From Kutzneria sp. CA-103260 (GTDB taxonomy: Bacteria > Actinomycetota > Actinomycetes > Mycobacteriales > Pseudonocardiaceae), in contig NZ_CP073318.1 in the NCBI RefSeq assembly GCF_018263855.1, positions 992,001 through 1,056,000 of the forward strand: DNA of 64,000 bases, read 5' to 3'. This document shows positions 12,025 through 20,669 of the stretch, in pieces. Below the pieces are notes generated by a model. It was not told the DNA's origin and ran no database searches. It was given only the letters and a program-made list of their open reading frames with translations. How positions within the stretch are numbered: the first letter of the stretch is position 1; each line of letters begins with the position of its first letter. The position numbers were made by a program, and so were the translations under genes.

Positions 12025-13197
12025 ATGCTCTGGGGATCCCTCGCGGCCGCCGTCACGTTGACGGCGAGCCTGGTCGGGCCGGCCGACGCGCTGCCGGCGC
12101 CGGTGTGGCTGTGCCACGACAGCTGTGGCCCGACGACGGCTACGTACCCGGTCAGCCACGACCAAGTACCCCTCGACACCACGGACGTGACGGGCGGCCC
12201 GGGCGTGGCGACGGGGCCGGGCGTCGACTGCTTCTACGTCTACCCGACGGTGGACACCCTGCCGAACCTGGTCCCGGCGGCGTCGGACGAGGAGTTCGCG
12301 CAGGCCATCGCGCAGATGGGGATGCTGCTGCCGCACTGCCGGATCTTCGCCCCGGTGTACCGCCAGCGGACGCTGCCGGAGCTGGCCCTGTCCATGATCA
12401 CCAAGATCCCGCCGGACTACTCGACCGGCATCAGCGACGTGGAGCAGGCCTTCCAGCACTACTGGGACCACGACAACACGGATCCGGCGACGGGCCGGCG
12501 CAGGGGAGTGGTGCTGCTGGGCCACTCGCAGGGGTCGGCGGTGCTGACGGCGCTGATCCAGCACAAGTTCGACGGCAACCCGGAGATGACCAAGCAGCTC
12601 GTCTCGGCGATCCTGCTCGGCGGGCACATCGTGGTCCCGACGGGGCGGCCGGACGGCGGAGGCAGCGACCCGAAGGCGACGTTCCAGCACGTGCCGGCCT
12701 GCCAGCACGCCACCGACACGGCCTGCGTGGTGGCCTATTCGAGCTTCAAGCCCGGCGGCCAGACGCCGGGCAGCGACGCGGACATCGTGCGGGTGGCCGG
12801 CGACCCGAGTCACCAGGTGCTGTGCGTGAACCCGGCGGCCCTGCTGACCAACGCCCAGGGACCGGTGCCACTGGACACCGTCCTGTACACGCGGGAACTG
12901 GTCGGCGGCAACGATCTCAACCCGTACGGCCGGATCAGTGGCCTCGGGCAGTCGCTGACGGTGCCGAACTACCCGACCGGCTTCGCCCGCTACTACGGCA
13001 CGCTGACCGGCCAGTGCAAGCAGGCGACCGACAGCAACGGCACGGTGTCGTGGCTGGACATCGTCGGCGGCGACAACCTGGTCGGCCCGCCGCAGGCCAA
13101 CTTCTACGGCCTGCACGCGCTGGACTTCAACCTCGCCGCGGGCGACCTCGGCACCCTGATCGCCAAGCAGGCGGCGGCCTGGTCGGCGGGTACGTAA
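12025..13197 (+). CDS. Secreted DUF3089 alpha/beta-hydrolase
   Basis: A 390-residue protein. The start at 12025 (MLWGSLAAAVTLTASLVGPADA) gives a clean signal peptide, whereas the longer open frame begins in the palindromic gap. The nucleophile elbow is GHSQG with S168, preceded by the VDCFYVYPTVDTLPN segment that defines DUF3089. Paired Cys residues in the mature part suit an extracellular enzyme. DUF3089 proteins are lipase/esterase-like; the substrate here is unknown. It is a single-gene unit following the beta-glucan operon, and nothing in the context ties it to that pathway. Confidence 0.85.
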   Translation: MLWGSLAAAVTLTASLVGPADALPAPVWLCHDSCGPTTATYPVSHDQVPLDTTDVTGGPGVATGPGVDCFYVYPTVDTLPNLVPAASDEEFAQAIAQMGMLLPHCRIFAPVYRQRTLPELALSMITKIPPDYSTGISDVEQAFQHYWDHDNTDPATGRRRGVVLLGHSQGSAVLTALIQHKFDGNPEMTKQLVSAILLGGHIVVPTGRPDGGGSDPKATFQHVPACQHATDTACVVAYSSFKPGGQTPGSDADIVRVAGDPSHQVLCVNPAALLTNAQGPVPLDTVLYTRELVGGNDLNPYGRISGLGQSLTVPNYPTGFARYYGTLTGQCKQATDSNGTVSWLDIVGGDNLVGPPQANFYGLHALDFNLAAGDLGTLIAKQAAAWSAGT

Positions 13198-13270
13198 CTT
13201 CGCTGCCCGGCCCCGATTACGTACCGGATCGCATTGTCGCGTTCACCCGGACGCCGCCAGCATTGCCGGC

Positions 13271-13549
13271 ATGGGGACGAAGCAGGACGTTGTCCGGCAG
13301 GCGGAGAGCTGCTGGGGCATTTCGCACGCCGAGCGCCACCGGGCGGACGCCGTGGAGATCACGGAACGGGCGGTGGCGGCGCTGCGGGAGCGGGCCGCCG
13401 CCGAGCCGGACAACGCCGACCACGAGCAGAAGCTGTCCTGGGCGCTGATCAACCTGGCCCAGCTGCACTCGGCTCGCCGCGAGCACGCCAAGGCCGACGC
13501 GGCGGCGCTGGAGAGCGTCGCGATCCTGCGCCGGATGCTGGCCCGATGA
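13271..13549 (+). CDS. Small TPR-like protein, function unknown
   Basis: A 92-residue, all-helical protein with an alternating Ala/Leu/Arg pattern resembling one and a half to two tetratricopeptide repeats (ALRERAAAEPDNADHEQKLS, then ALINLAQLHSARREHAKADA). There is no signal peptide. Its last codon and stop overlap the next gene by ATGA, so the two are translated together, and it may serve the methyltransferase-like protein as a scaffold or partner. The family cannot be named more precisely. Confidence 0.65.
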   Translation: MGTKQDVVRQAESCWGISHAERHRADAVEITERAVAALRERAAAEPDNADHEQKLSWALINLAQLHSARREHAKADAAALESVAILRRMLAR

Positions 13550-14451
13550 CCGCCGCGCTGTTGGGCCTGCACCGCGCCGCGGCCACTCTTTCGGCCTATT
13601 CGGCGGCGGTGCAGCTGGGCCTGATCGACCACATCGACCGCACCCCGGCCAGCGTCGAGGACCTGGCGATGACGTGCGGGGCAAGCGTTCGCGGAGTGCG
13701 AGTGGTGCTCGCGACGCTGGCCGACAGCGGCCTGGTGCAGCGCCGCGCCGACGGCCGCTACGAGCCGGCGACCCCGGGGCTGGCCGGGGTGCACCCACTG
13801 CTGCCTTGGCGGGACCAGGTGACCGACTCGGTGCGCACCGGCCTGCCGGCCCGCGAGGCCGAGCGCGACGTGATCACCGGGCTGCTGCACGGGATGCGCG
13901 CCGACGTGGTCACCGAGCTGCCGGCCGCCCGGCGTGCGCTGGACGTCAGCGTGGACGGGGCACCCTGCGGCGCGGCGCTGGCTGCCCGCGACCCGAAGTG
14001 CCGCGTCAGCCTGCTGGACGTGCCGGCCAATCGACGGACCGACTGGTCGCCGCAGTTCGATTTCCTGCCCGGCGGCCTGTTCGACGCCCGCCCGGTGGCC
14101 GGCGAGTACGACCTGGTGGTGCTGCCCGGCGTCTGCCATCTGCTGGACGGCGCCGCCGCCGCCGAGCTGATCCGACGGCTGGCCCCGGCGCTGCGCTCCG
14201 GCGGCACGCTGGCGGTGATCGACACGCTGGCCGGCTCGCAGGGCGCGGCCACCCACGAGCTGTCCCTGCTGCTGCGCACCCGCGGCGGCGCCATCCACGA
14301 CCCGGCCGACTACCGCCGCTGGCTGGCGGGGGCCGGCCCGCGTCGACGTGGGCCGGCTGCCGGCGCTCACCGTGCTGACCGGGCTCAAGCCCTAGTCCGA
14401 TTGGTGCATACTCTGCCGCGTGGAGTCGAGGCTGGTTGGCCGGCATCGTGA
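13546..14451 (+). CDS. Methyltransferase-like protein (O-methyltransferase family 2 type), probable frameshift near the 3' end
   Basis: The N-terminal dimerisation/winged-helix part (VQLGLIDHIDRTPASVEDLA, then VRGVRVVLATLADSGLV) is typical of hydroxyneurosporene/O-methyltransferase family 2. The SAM region is weak: the usual DVGGGxG is replaced by DVSVDGAPCGAAL, while EYDLVVLPGVCHLL and SGGTLAVID remain recognisable. The tail in the open frame (from about 14330) becomes Arg/Ala-rich and overlaps the next gene. In the neighbouring frame the same DNA encodes VDVGRLPALTVLTGLKP and stops at 14395, the ending expected for the family. Either a one-base sequence error or a real frameshift is present. 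Substrate unknown. Confidence 0.7.
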   Translation: MTAALLGLHRAAATLSAYSAAVQLGLIDHIDRTPASVEDLAMTCGASVRGVRVVLATLADSGLVQRRADGRYEPATPGLAGVHPLLPWRDQVTDSVRTGLPAREAERDVITGLLHGMRADVVTELPAARRALDVSVDGAPCGAALAARDPKCRVSLLDVPANRRTDWSPQFDFLPGGLFDARPVAGEYDLVVLPGVCHLLDGAAAAELIRRLAPALRSGGTLAVIDTLAGSQGAATHELSLLLRTRGGAIHDPADYRRWLAGAGPRRRGPAAGAHRADRAQALVRLVHTLPRGVEAGWPAS

Positions 14452-17056
14452 GCTGGGGATCGTCGACCGGGCGATCGACGCGGTCCAAGGCGGCGACGGC
14501 CGCGTGCTGCTGGTGTCCGGCCAGGCCGGCATCGGCAAGTCGCGGCTGGCGATCAGCGCGCTGCACAAGGCCAAGGACCATGGCTTCGCGGTGCTGATGG
14601 GCTCGTCCAGCCCGTTGCAGGCCGGCCTGGCCTACGCCCCGGTGGTGGAGGCGCTGCGCCGTCACCTGGGCTCGCTCCCCGAGCCGGAGTCGGCACGGCT
14701 GCTGGACGGCCTGCACGACATAGCCGGCCTGATCGCCGATCCTCGCCTGTCGCCGGCCCCGCTGTCCGGTGATCCGGAGCTGGAGCGGACCCGGATGTTC
14801 GAGGCCGTGCTGCGCCTGACGGGGCGGATCACCGCCAGGCGGCCGGCACTGTTCGTTGTGGACGATCTGCACTGGGCCGACCGCGGCACGATCGAGCTGC
14901 TGCACCACCTGAGCCGGGGGAGCCGCCGCCGGCTGCTGCTGTGGTTCGGCTACCGCAGCGCCGAGCCGGGCGGCCCGCTCGCGGCGTTGGCGATGACAGT
15001 GCGACGCGACGACTCCTCGGTCGAGATGGCGTTGGAACCGTTGTCGGACAACGCGGTCGGCGAACTGGTCGGCGACCTGCTCGGCACGCGGCCGCAGGAC
15101 GACGTGCTGCGCAAGGTGACCGCCCGCGCCCAGGGCGTGCCGCTGTTCGTCACGGCGCTGGTCGGCGGCGGGGCGCTCCGGGACGCCGCCGGGCTGCCGG
15201 TGATCGTCCGTGACGTGGTGCTGGATCGCTTGCAGCGTTTGGACGATCGGGCCCGGCGGCTGCTGGAGCTGATCGCCGTGGCCGGGGCCGGCGGCTCGCC
15301 GCGGCTGCTGCGCGCGGTGTGGGCCGAGGACGGATTCGACGCCGTGCTGCGGAAGTTGTTCGACCAGGGCCTGATCGAGGAGCTGGTGGACGGCCCTGCC
15401 CAAAGCTTCTCGGCACTGACCTACCGGGTGGCGCATCCGCTGTACGCCGAGGTCGCCTACGCGGAACTCACGGTGGGACAACGACGTTCGCTGCACGCGG
15501 CGATCGCCGCCGAGCTGGGCCCGGCCGACGTGCTGGAGGCCGCGCCGCACTACCGCGACGCCGGCGACATGGTCGACCCGGTCCGGGCGAGCGAAGTCCT
15601 TGGCGCGGCTGGGAAACGCGCGCTGGACGTGCACGACGCGCACGAGGCCGTCAACTATCTCAGCGTGGCGCTGAACCACGCGAAGGCCGCCGGGCGCGCT
15701 GACCTGGTGCCGGACCTGATGACCGACCTGGCCTTCGCGTTGCAGGCCAGCGGCCGCCTCGACGACGCCGCCTTGATGTGGGACGACGCGGACTCCATCG
15801 CGCAGAGCGCGGGCGACACGCTGCGCCAGCGGCTGCTCGGCTACTACCGGTCGATGCTGGAGGCTGAGCGCGGCCATCCGGCGGAGCTGCCCCGGCCGGT
15901 GCCGTTCGACGACGACGACCCGCCGATCGGGCTGATGGTGCACTGGCTGGTGGCGGTCCGGGCCGGCGACACGGCCACGATGTGGCAGGCGCTGGACCAG
16001 ATGATCAACCTGGCCCGGCTCCGGGACGACGACCTGGCCCGGTCGGTCGCGCACTTCGGCGCGGGCATGGTGGCCCGCCTCGGCCTCGACTACGCCGGTG
16101 CGCACACCCAGAACCTGATCGCCCTGGAGACGGCCGAGCTCGCCCCGCCCGATGTGCGCGACCAGTACACGTACACGCCGCGACTGCTGGCGCCGAGCCT
16201 GGCGCTGCTCCGCGGCGATCCCGCGGGCGGGGTGCGGGCCGCCGACAATCCGGGAGCCGTGTCGGTGCAGGTCTTTCTGCCGAGCGCGGTGCACTATGTC
16301 GCCTACGTGAGGACTTTCGCGCTGTTCGCGGCCGGCGACCTGCCCGGGGCGCTGGCCGTCGCCGACGAGAGCCTGGCGCTGGCCGAGCGGGTGGTCGGGC
16401 AGGACCGGCTGGTCGGCCGGGCGCTGGCCGCCCGCGCGTTCCTGTTGGTGGAGAACGGCGATCTGGCCCGTGCCGAGCGGGACCTCAAGGACGCGCGGGC
16501 CGACTACGACACCACGTACGACGACTTCGTGCTGGCGGTCGACCTCGCCGAGCTCGCCTACGCGCTGCGCACCGGCGCGGCCGTCGACGACTCGGCTTTC
16601 CTCCCGCACCGGCCGCTGCGCGACCTCACCGTCGACTGGCTACGGGTCGCCTACTCCGGCTACCTGGCCGTCGCACGCAAGAATCACGCTGTGGCGCAAC
16701 AGGTTCTGGACGACCTGCGCAACGGCGCCAAGACCTCGCCGTTCCTCGACGCGCTGGCCGTCCGGCAGGAAGGGCTGATGCTGGACGACCCCGAGCGGCT
16801 CGACCGGGCCGCCGCGCGGCTGGCGGCGATGGGCGCCCCGCTGCCCGTGCCGAAACCGGGCACACCGCCGTTGAGCAAGCGGGAACGGGAGATCGTGCGG
16901 CTGGTCGGCGCGGGGCTGACCAACGGGCAGATCGCCGAGCGGCTGTTCCTCAGCGAGCGCACCATCGAGACGCACCTGCACAACAGCTACAAGAAGCTGC
17001 GGCTGACCACCCGCCCGGCGCTCACCCGGTGGGCGCTTGAGCACGCCGGCGACTGA
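14420..17056 (+). CDS. LuxR-family transcriptional regulator with AAA ATPase domain (LAL type)
   Basis: An 878-residue protein starting with GTG at 14420. The N-terminal STAND-type ATPase carries Walker A VSGQAGIGKS (about residues 32-41) and Walker B LFVVDDLHWAD, followed by a long helical/TPR-like middle. The C-terminal LuxR helix-turn-helix is complete (LSKREREIVRLVGAGLTNGQ, then IAERLFLSERTIETHLHNSY). LAL proteins are large ATP-dependent activators, often local regulators of secondary metabolism. The 3' end overlaps the convergent YcaO gene by 35 bp. Its targets cannot be read directly; the upstream methyltransferase pair and the YcaO gene are candidates. Confidence 0.93.
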   Translation: MESRLVGRHRELGIVDRAIDAVQGGDGRVLLVSGQAGIGKSRLAISALHKAKDHGFAVLMGSSSPLQAGLAYAPVVEALRRHLGSLPEPESARLLDGLHDIAGLIADPRLSPAPLSGDPELERTRMFEAVLRLTGRITARRPALFVVDDLHWADRGTIELLHHLSRGSRRRLLLWFGYRSAEPGGPLAALAMTVRRDDSSVEMALEPLSDNAVGELVGDLLGTRPQDDVLRKVTARAQGVPLFVTALVGGGALRDAAGLPVIVRDVVLDRLQRLDDRARRLLELIAVAGAGGSPRLLRAVWAEDGFDAVLRKLFDQGLIEELVDGPAQSFSALTYRVAHPLYAEVAYAELTVGQRRSLHAAIAAELGPADVLEAAPHYRDAGDMVDPVRASEVLGAAGKRALDVHDAHEAVNYLSVALNHAKAAGRADLVPDLMTDLAFALQASGRLDDAALMWDDADSIAQSAGDTLRQRLLGYYRSMLEAERGHPAELPRPVPFDDDDPPIGLMVHWLVAVRAGDTATMWQALDQMINLARLRDDDLARSVAHFGAGMVARLGLDYAGAHTQNLIALETAELAPPDVRDQYTYTPRLLAPSLALLRGDPAGGVRAADNPGAVSVQVFLPSAVHYVAYVRTFALFAAGDLPGALAVADESLALAERVVGQDRLVGRALAARAFLLVENGDLARAERDLKDARADYDTTYDDFVLAVDLAELAYALRTGAAVDDSAFLPHRPLRDLTVDWLRVAYSGYLAVARKNHAVAQQVLDDLRNGAKTSPFLDALAVRQEGLMLDDPERLDRAAARLAAMGAPLPVPKPGTPPLSKREREIVRLVGAGLTNGQIAERLFLSERTIETHLHNSYKKLRLTTRPALTRWALEHAGD

Positions 17057-18167
17057 CCCGCAGCCGCCGGCCGTCGGTCGACCGCTCCAGCCCCGGCACG
17101 AACACGTTCACCACGGCCAGGTTCCTGGTCCCGTACTGCTCCCGCGCGTACGGGGTGAATCCCTTGTCGCGCAACATGTTCACCAGCAGGTCCAGGTGTT
17201 CGCGGGGCGTGGTCGGCTGCTTGGTCTCGTCGAAGCCGACCTCCGCCGCGTCCGGCAGCCGGTCGGTGAAGTCGGGAATCGGCCGGGTGACGGGGGCGCT
17301 CTGGCCCTGGATCAGCTCGGTCAGGGCCCGGGCCGCCGCGACCCGGCTGCCCAGCGCCGCCGCGCTGCCGGCCGCTGCCGGCCGTTCGCCCGAAGCCGGC
17401 GCCTGGTACGCGTAGAAGGCCGGCACGTCCAGGTCGGAGGTCATGTCGATCAGGTGCACGGAGCGTCCCGACCGGTCGGCCGCGGTGACCAGCAGCTCGG
17501 CCAGGTCCGCCGGCAGCGCCGCCGGGTCGACCACCCGTAGCGGTCGGGAGCGGTCGGCCAGCAGCTGGGCCAGCGCGTCCCGCTCGATCGTCTCGTTGAC
17601 CGCGTGCACCAGCGCCTCGGCGGCGTACGCGCCGGCGGCCCAGCCGACCGCCTCGATGCGGGGGTCGGCCGCGGTGTAGTCGTAGAAGTCCTCGACGGTG
17701 AAGCGGGCCGACTCCCCGGATTCCCCGCGGTAGTCCGGGATGGTCAGGAACACCGGCACGTGCGCGTCGGCGCTGCCGTCCAGCGCCTCGTAGCGGACGC
17801 AGCCCAGTTCGCGGGCCGGGCCGTCGGCGAGCTGGGCGATCAGCGGGTCCGCGGCCAGCGGGCCGTGCGCCACCTCGTGCGCGTCGTGCAGGCGGACCTG
17901 CCGGTTGCGCAGGCCGTCCAGGCCGCACAGGTAGTGCTCCAGGGCCTCGAACAGCGCCCCGACCTTGGCCGTCTCCGGGTCGCCGTGGCCGAGGCCGTCG
18001 GCCGCCTGCACCTTCACGCAGCCGTACCGCAGCGTGCACTGCCAGCTGCCCGGGTTCGCGTCCAGCAGGGGAGTGAAGTCCGGGCTCAGGCCCAGCTCCC
18101 CGGCGGCGGCCAGGCCACGCGCGAGCGCGGCGTCGAGGGGCAGACCCCGTTCGGCCGGTACCGGCAT
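17022..18167 (-). CDS. YcaO-like protein
   Basis: A stand-alone YcaO domain with the ATP/Mg-binding segments AKVGALFEALEHY (residues 67-79) and VNETIERDALAQLL (190-203), and a later ALTELIQGQ helix. Such enzymes activate amide backbones to make azolines, thioamides or amidines in RiPPs, or act in ribosomal protein S12 modification. No TfuA, E1-like partner or clear precursor peptide is adjacent. The frame is open to 18365, but that start would lie inside a palindrome (18359-18376) and the extra residues are low-complexity. ATG 18167 is used as a conservative start; TTG 18281 is an alternative. The C-terminus lacks a PxPxP ending. Confidence 0.82.
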   Translation of the reverse strand: MPVPAERGLPLDAALARGLAAAGELGLSPDFTPLLDANPGSWQCTLRYGCVKVQAADGLGHGDPETAKVGALFEALEHYLCGLDGLRNRQVRLHDAHEVAHGPLAADPLIAQLADGPARELGCVRYEALDGSADAHVPVFLTIPDYRGESGESARFTVEDFYDYTAADPRIEAVGWAAGAYAAEALVHAVNETIERDALAQLLADRSRPLRVVDPAALPADLAELLVTAADRSGRSVHLIDMTSDLDVPAFYAYQAPASGERPAAAGSAAALGSRVAAARALTELIQGQSAPVTRPIPDFTDRLPDAAEVGFDETKQPTTPREHLDLLVNMLRDKGFTPYAREQYGTRNLAVVNVFVPGLERSTDGRRLRVSRRRAQAPTG

Positions 18168-18358
18168 CACGTGCAACGTCAACTCCGTCCTGCTGGATGC
18201 GCCCCCCTGGGTACGCAGTGCAGGAGCGGCGGGGGCGGTTCCAGATACGCCCACGCTGACATCCGTGCCGACTTTTTCCAAGGTGTGTACTAAGCCCTGC
18301 TCAGCTTTTGGGTCGAACGGGCAGTGGTTGGCCTCCCTCCCGGACAGATCGCCACACT

Positions 18359-18376
18359 TGACCAACTGGTTGGTCA
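18359..18376. promoter_or_regulatory. Operator-like 18-bp palindrome upstream of the YcaO gene
   Basis: TGACCAAC-TG-GTTGGTCA has perfect 8-bp arms around a 2-bp centre. A partial second copy (ACAACTGGTTGAC) lies at 18418-18430. The pair sits in the divergent gap between the YcaO gene and the D-aminopeptidase gene and looks like a dimeric repressor site. Confidence 0.6.
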
Positions 18377-18595
18377 GACAACGAGATCCGGTCTCAGATC
18401 ACCAGGTCAGAGCCGTTACAACTGGTTGACCCGCCCCTTGTCAACTCTGGCCGAGTCCGTGTCCGCCACACGGAGAAGATTGTGTCGTCAAACAGTTGCC
18501 GTATGCACGGCTGATTCGCCACTGAGCGCCACATCCAGCCGGCCGAGGCACCATGGGCTTGGGTGGCCGGCGATCGACGGAGAGGTGTGGTCAAC

Positions 18596-19414
18596 GTGCG
18601 AGTGCTCGTCTCGGTCGACATGGAGGGCATCGCCGGGGTGGTCCACAGCGATGACATCCAACCAGGTCATCGCGAGTACGAGCGCAACCGCGCGCTGCTG
18701 ACCGCGGAGGCCAATGCCGCGGTGCGGGGCGTCTACGCCTATGCGGCGGACGCGCAGGTGCTGGTCGCTGACGCGCACGCACAATTCCGGAACCTGTTGC
18801 CCGAGCTGCTGAACCAGCGGGCCGAACTGCTGCGGGGGACGCCCAGGCCCAACGGGATGCTGGCCGGGCTCGACGCCGACATCGACGCCGTGTTGTTCGT
18901 CGGCTACCACGGCAAGGCCGGCGCGGCCCGTTCGGTTCTGGCGCACACTGTTTCCGGCCGGGTCATTGCCGATGTGCGTTGCGATGGTTCGTCCCTCGGC
19001 GAACTCGGCCTCAACGCCGCGCTGGCCGCTCACTACGGGGTGCCGTCGGTTCTGGTCAGCGGCGACGACACCGTTGCCGCCGAGGCGGTCGAGGTGGCGG
19101 CGGGTATGCGCTGTGTGGTGGTCAAGCGGGCGCTCGGCGCCCGCGCGGCGAGGATGATCCATCCCGAGGAGGCGTGCCGGCGAATCGAGCTCGAGGTGCC
19201 GCTGGCGCTGGCCGACCGGGCCGCCGTGCGCGCACGGCGGTTCGAGGGCCTGGTGCGGCTGGAGGTCCAGGTGCATCGGCCGTACATGGCCGAACACGCC
19301 CTGCTGGTGCCCGGCATGGAACGCGTAGACGGATGCACTTTGCGCTACGAAGCGCCGGACTTCCCGACCGCGTACAACATCGTCGAGCTCATCGCCGTTC
19401 TCGGCTCACTGTGA
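18596..19414 (+). CDS. M55-family D-aminopeptidase (DppA-like)
   Basis: A 272-residue zinc peptidase. With GTG 18596 as start (GGAGAGG 10 nt upstream) the protein opens VRVLVSVDMEGIAG, so the metal ligands fall at D8, E10, H61, H105 and E136, matching the spacing known for Bacillus subtilis DppA (D8, E10, H60, H104, E133). The family forms barrel-shaped decamers that release D-amino acids such as D-Ala from short peptides in the cytoplasm. It stands alone between unrelated genes, so a role in recycling of wall-derived D-Ala peptides is inferred from the family only. Confidence 0.92.
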   Translation: MRVLVSVDMEGIAGVVHSDDIQPGHREYERNRALLTAEANAAVRGVYAYAADAQVLVADAHAQFRNLLPELLNQRAELLRGTPRPNGMLAGLDADIDAVLFVGYHGKAGAARSVLAHTVSGRVIADVRCDGSSLGELGLNAALAAHYGVPSVLVSGDDTVAAEAVEVAAGMRCVVVKRALGARAARMIHPEEACRRIELEVPLALADRAAVRARRFEGLVRLEVQVHRPYMAEHALLVPGMERVDGCTLRYEAPDFPTAYNIVELIAVLGSL

Positions 19415-19601
19415 TCGTGCCGAGGACGACGGCGCGGGGCGTGGCGGGCCACGAGTGAGACGCGCTGGGCCGTGGTGGGACTGCCGACGCGGGCGTTCCC
19501 CGGATCAGGTGCAGACCGCACACTTGATCCTGCGCGTTGGGAATCGCATCACGGGCGTCCTGGCCAATGGCTGAGGAGGCCCACATCAGGGGGTACATGA
19601 C

Positions 19602-20087
19602 ATGTCGTACGACTCCACGCCAGACACTCTTTGGCACAGCCTGCGAGTCGCCGAGCTGATGGGCGAGCTGATCAAGGAGTTGCTCGACCGGTCGGTCCGA
19701 CACGACCTGAGCAAGACCCGCGAGCCGGAGCGGGCCGTCTACGACGAGGTCGTGCCGCAACTGCGCGCCACGACCTACGGCAGCGTGGAGTACCGGACCC
19801 TGGTCGACGCGATGGGCGAGGGGCTGCGACACCATTACGCGCACAACCGTCATCATCCGGAGCACTTTCCCGACGGAATCAACGGCATGACCTTGGTCGA
19901 CCTGCTTGAGATGCTGGCGGACTGGAAGGCGGCCACCGAACGTGCCTCGCACGGTGACCTCGCCGACAGCCTGACGATCAACCGCGAACGGTTCGGTATC
20001 GCACCACAGCTGATGGACATCCTGGCGAACACCGCTCGCCACTTCGGGTGGCTGGCCACGGAGCCAGACCGAAACGCAGCGCCATGA
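19602..20087 (+). CDS. DUF5662 family protein
   Basis: A 161-residue soluble protein with histidine-rich conserved spots: LWHSLRVAEL, SVRHDLSKTREPE and HHYAHNRHHPEHFPDGINGM. The spaced His and HD residues suggest a metal-binding, HD-like helical fold, as seen in DUF5662 proteins of phages and bacteria, whose function is unknown. The start at 19602 follows GGGGGTACATGAC. No operon partner is evident; the 187-bp gap upstream shows nothing clear. Confidence 0.75.
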   Translation: MSYDSTPDTLWHSLRVAELMGELIKELLDRSVRHDLSKTREPERAVYDEVVPQLRATTYGSVEYRTLVDAMGEGLRHHYAHNRHHPEHFPDGINGMTLVDLLEMLADWKAATERASHGDLADSLTINRERFGIAPQLMDILANTARHFGWLATEPDRNAAP

Positions 20088-20228
20088 CAACGGCGTGGCC
20101 GCCGAGATCGCCAGTAGCCACATCATCGACGAGGCGTCCGAACACTCTCTCACGCCGCCGAGAGGTGGTTGCTCGCTCATACCGATGACCGCCCGTACGT
20201 CGAGGTAGGGGCCACCTACGCTGTTGGC

Positions 20229-20588
20229 ATGACCGAGATCGGTTCGAGGGCACGCAGGCTGCCCGCACCTCCATTCGTCGTCTGGGGGTCGCTCACGGAG
20301 CCGCACCGGCCAGGAACACGGCCCTGGCTCAACTTGCTGCCCGACGAAGTCGAACCCAGAGTCCTGGAGGCAGACAAGCCCAACCGCGTCGTGTGGTCAT
20401 CCCTTTGGCCAGGCAGACCCAACGACCAGGTGCACTTGGAGCTGACGGCTGCTCGGGGCGGAGAGACCTCGCTGACGTTCACCTTGGTCACCCCTGACGA
20501 AGCCCCTGACCAGAGCAAAACCGGCCACCTTCGGCGGAGGCTCAACCAACTGCTCTTCGCTGACCTTCGTTACTCCTACGGCCAGTGA
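20229..20588 (+). CDS. Small SRPBCC-like protein
   Basis: A 119-residue protein beginning MTEIGSRARRLPAPPFVVWG. The pattern PxxVVWGSLTEP, then VLEADKPNRVVWSSLWPGRP, then HLELTAARGGETSLTFTLV fits a START/SRPBCC (AHSA1-type) helix-grip fold that binds hydrophobic ligands. It is shorter than a typical 140-160-residue member. It has no signal peptide and no evident partner. Assignment rests on pattern recognition and should be treated as likely rather than certain. Confidence 0.65.
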   Translation: MTEIGSRARRLPAPPFVVWGSLTEPHRPGTRPWLNLLPDEVEPRVLEADKPNRVVWSSLWPGRPNDQVHLELTAARGGETSLTFTLVTPDEAPDQSKTGHLRRRLNQLLFADLRYSYGQ

Positions 20589-20669
20589 CCGCCGCAACTC
20601 CCGGACATCGGCACATGCCGCGTTCAGTGCTGACCTTGGCCTCGGAGGGGTCGCCGATGGTGGTGCATT

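Noticed and set aside
14006..16609. 867-codon minus-strand open frame under the LuxR gene
   Set aside because: Antisense to a well-supported regulator, with no recognisable domain.
18394..18657. 87-codon minus-strand frame considered as a RiPP precursor near the YcaO gene
   Set aside because: It overlaps the start of the D-aminopeptidase gene, lacks a leader/core pattern and has no ribosome site.
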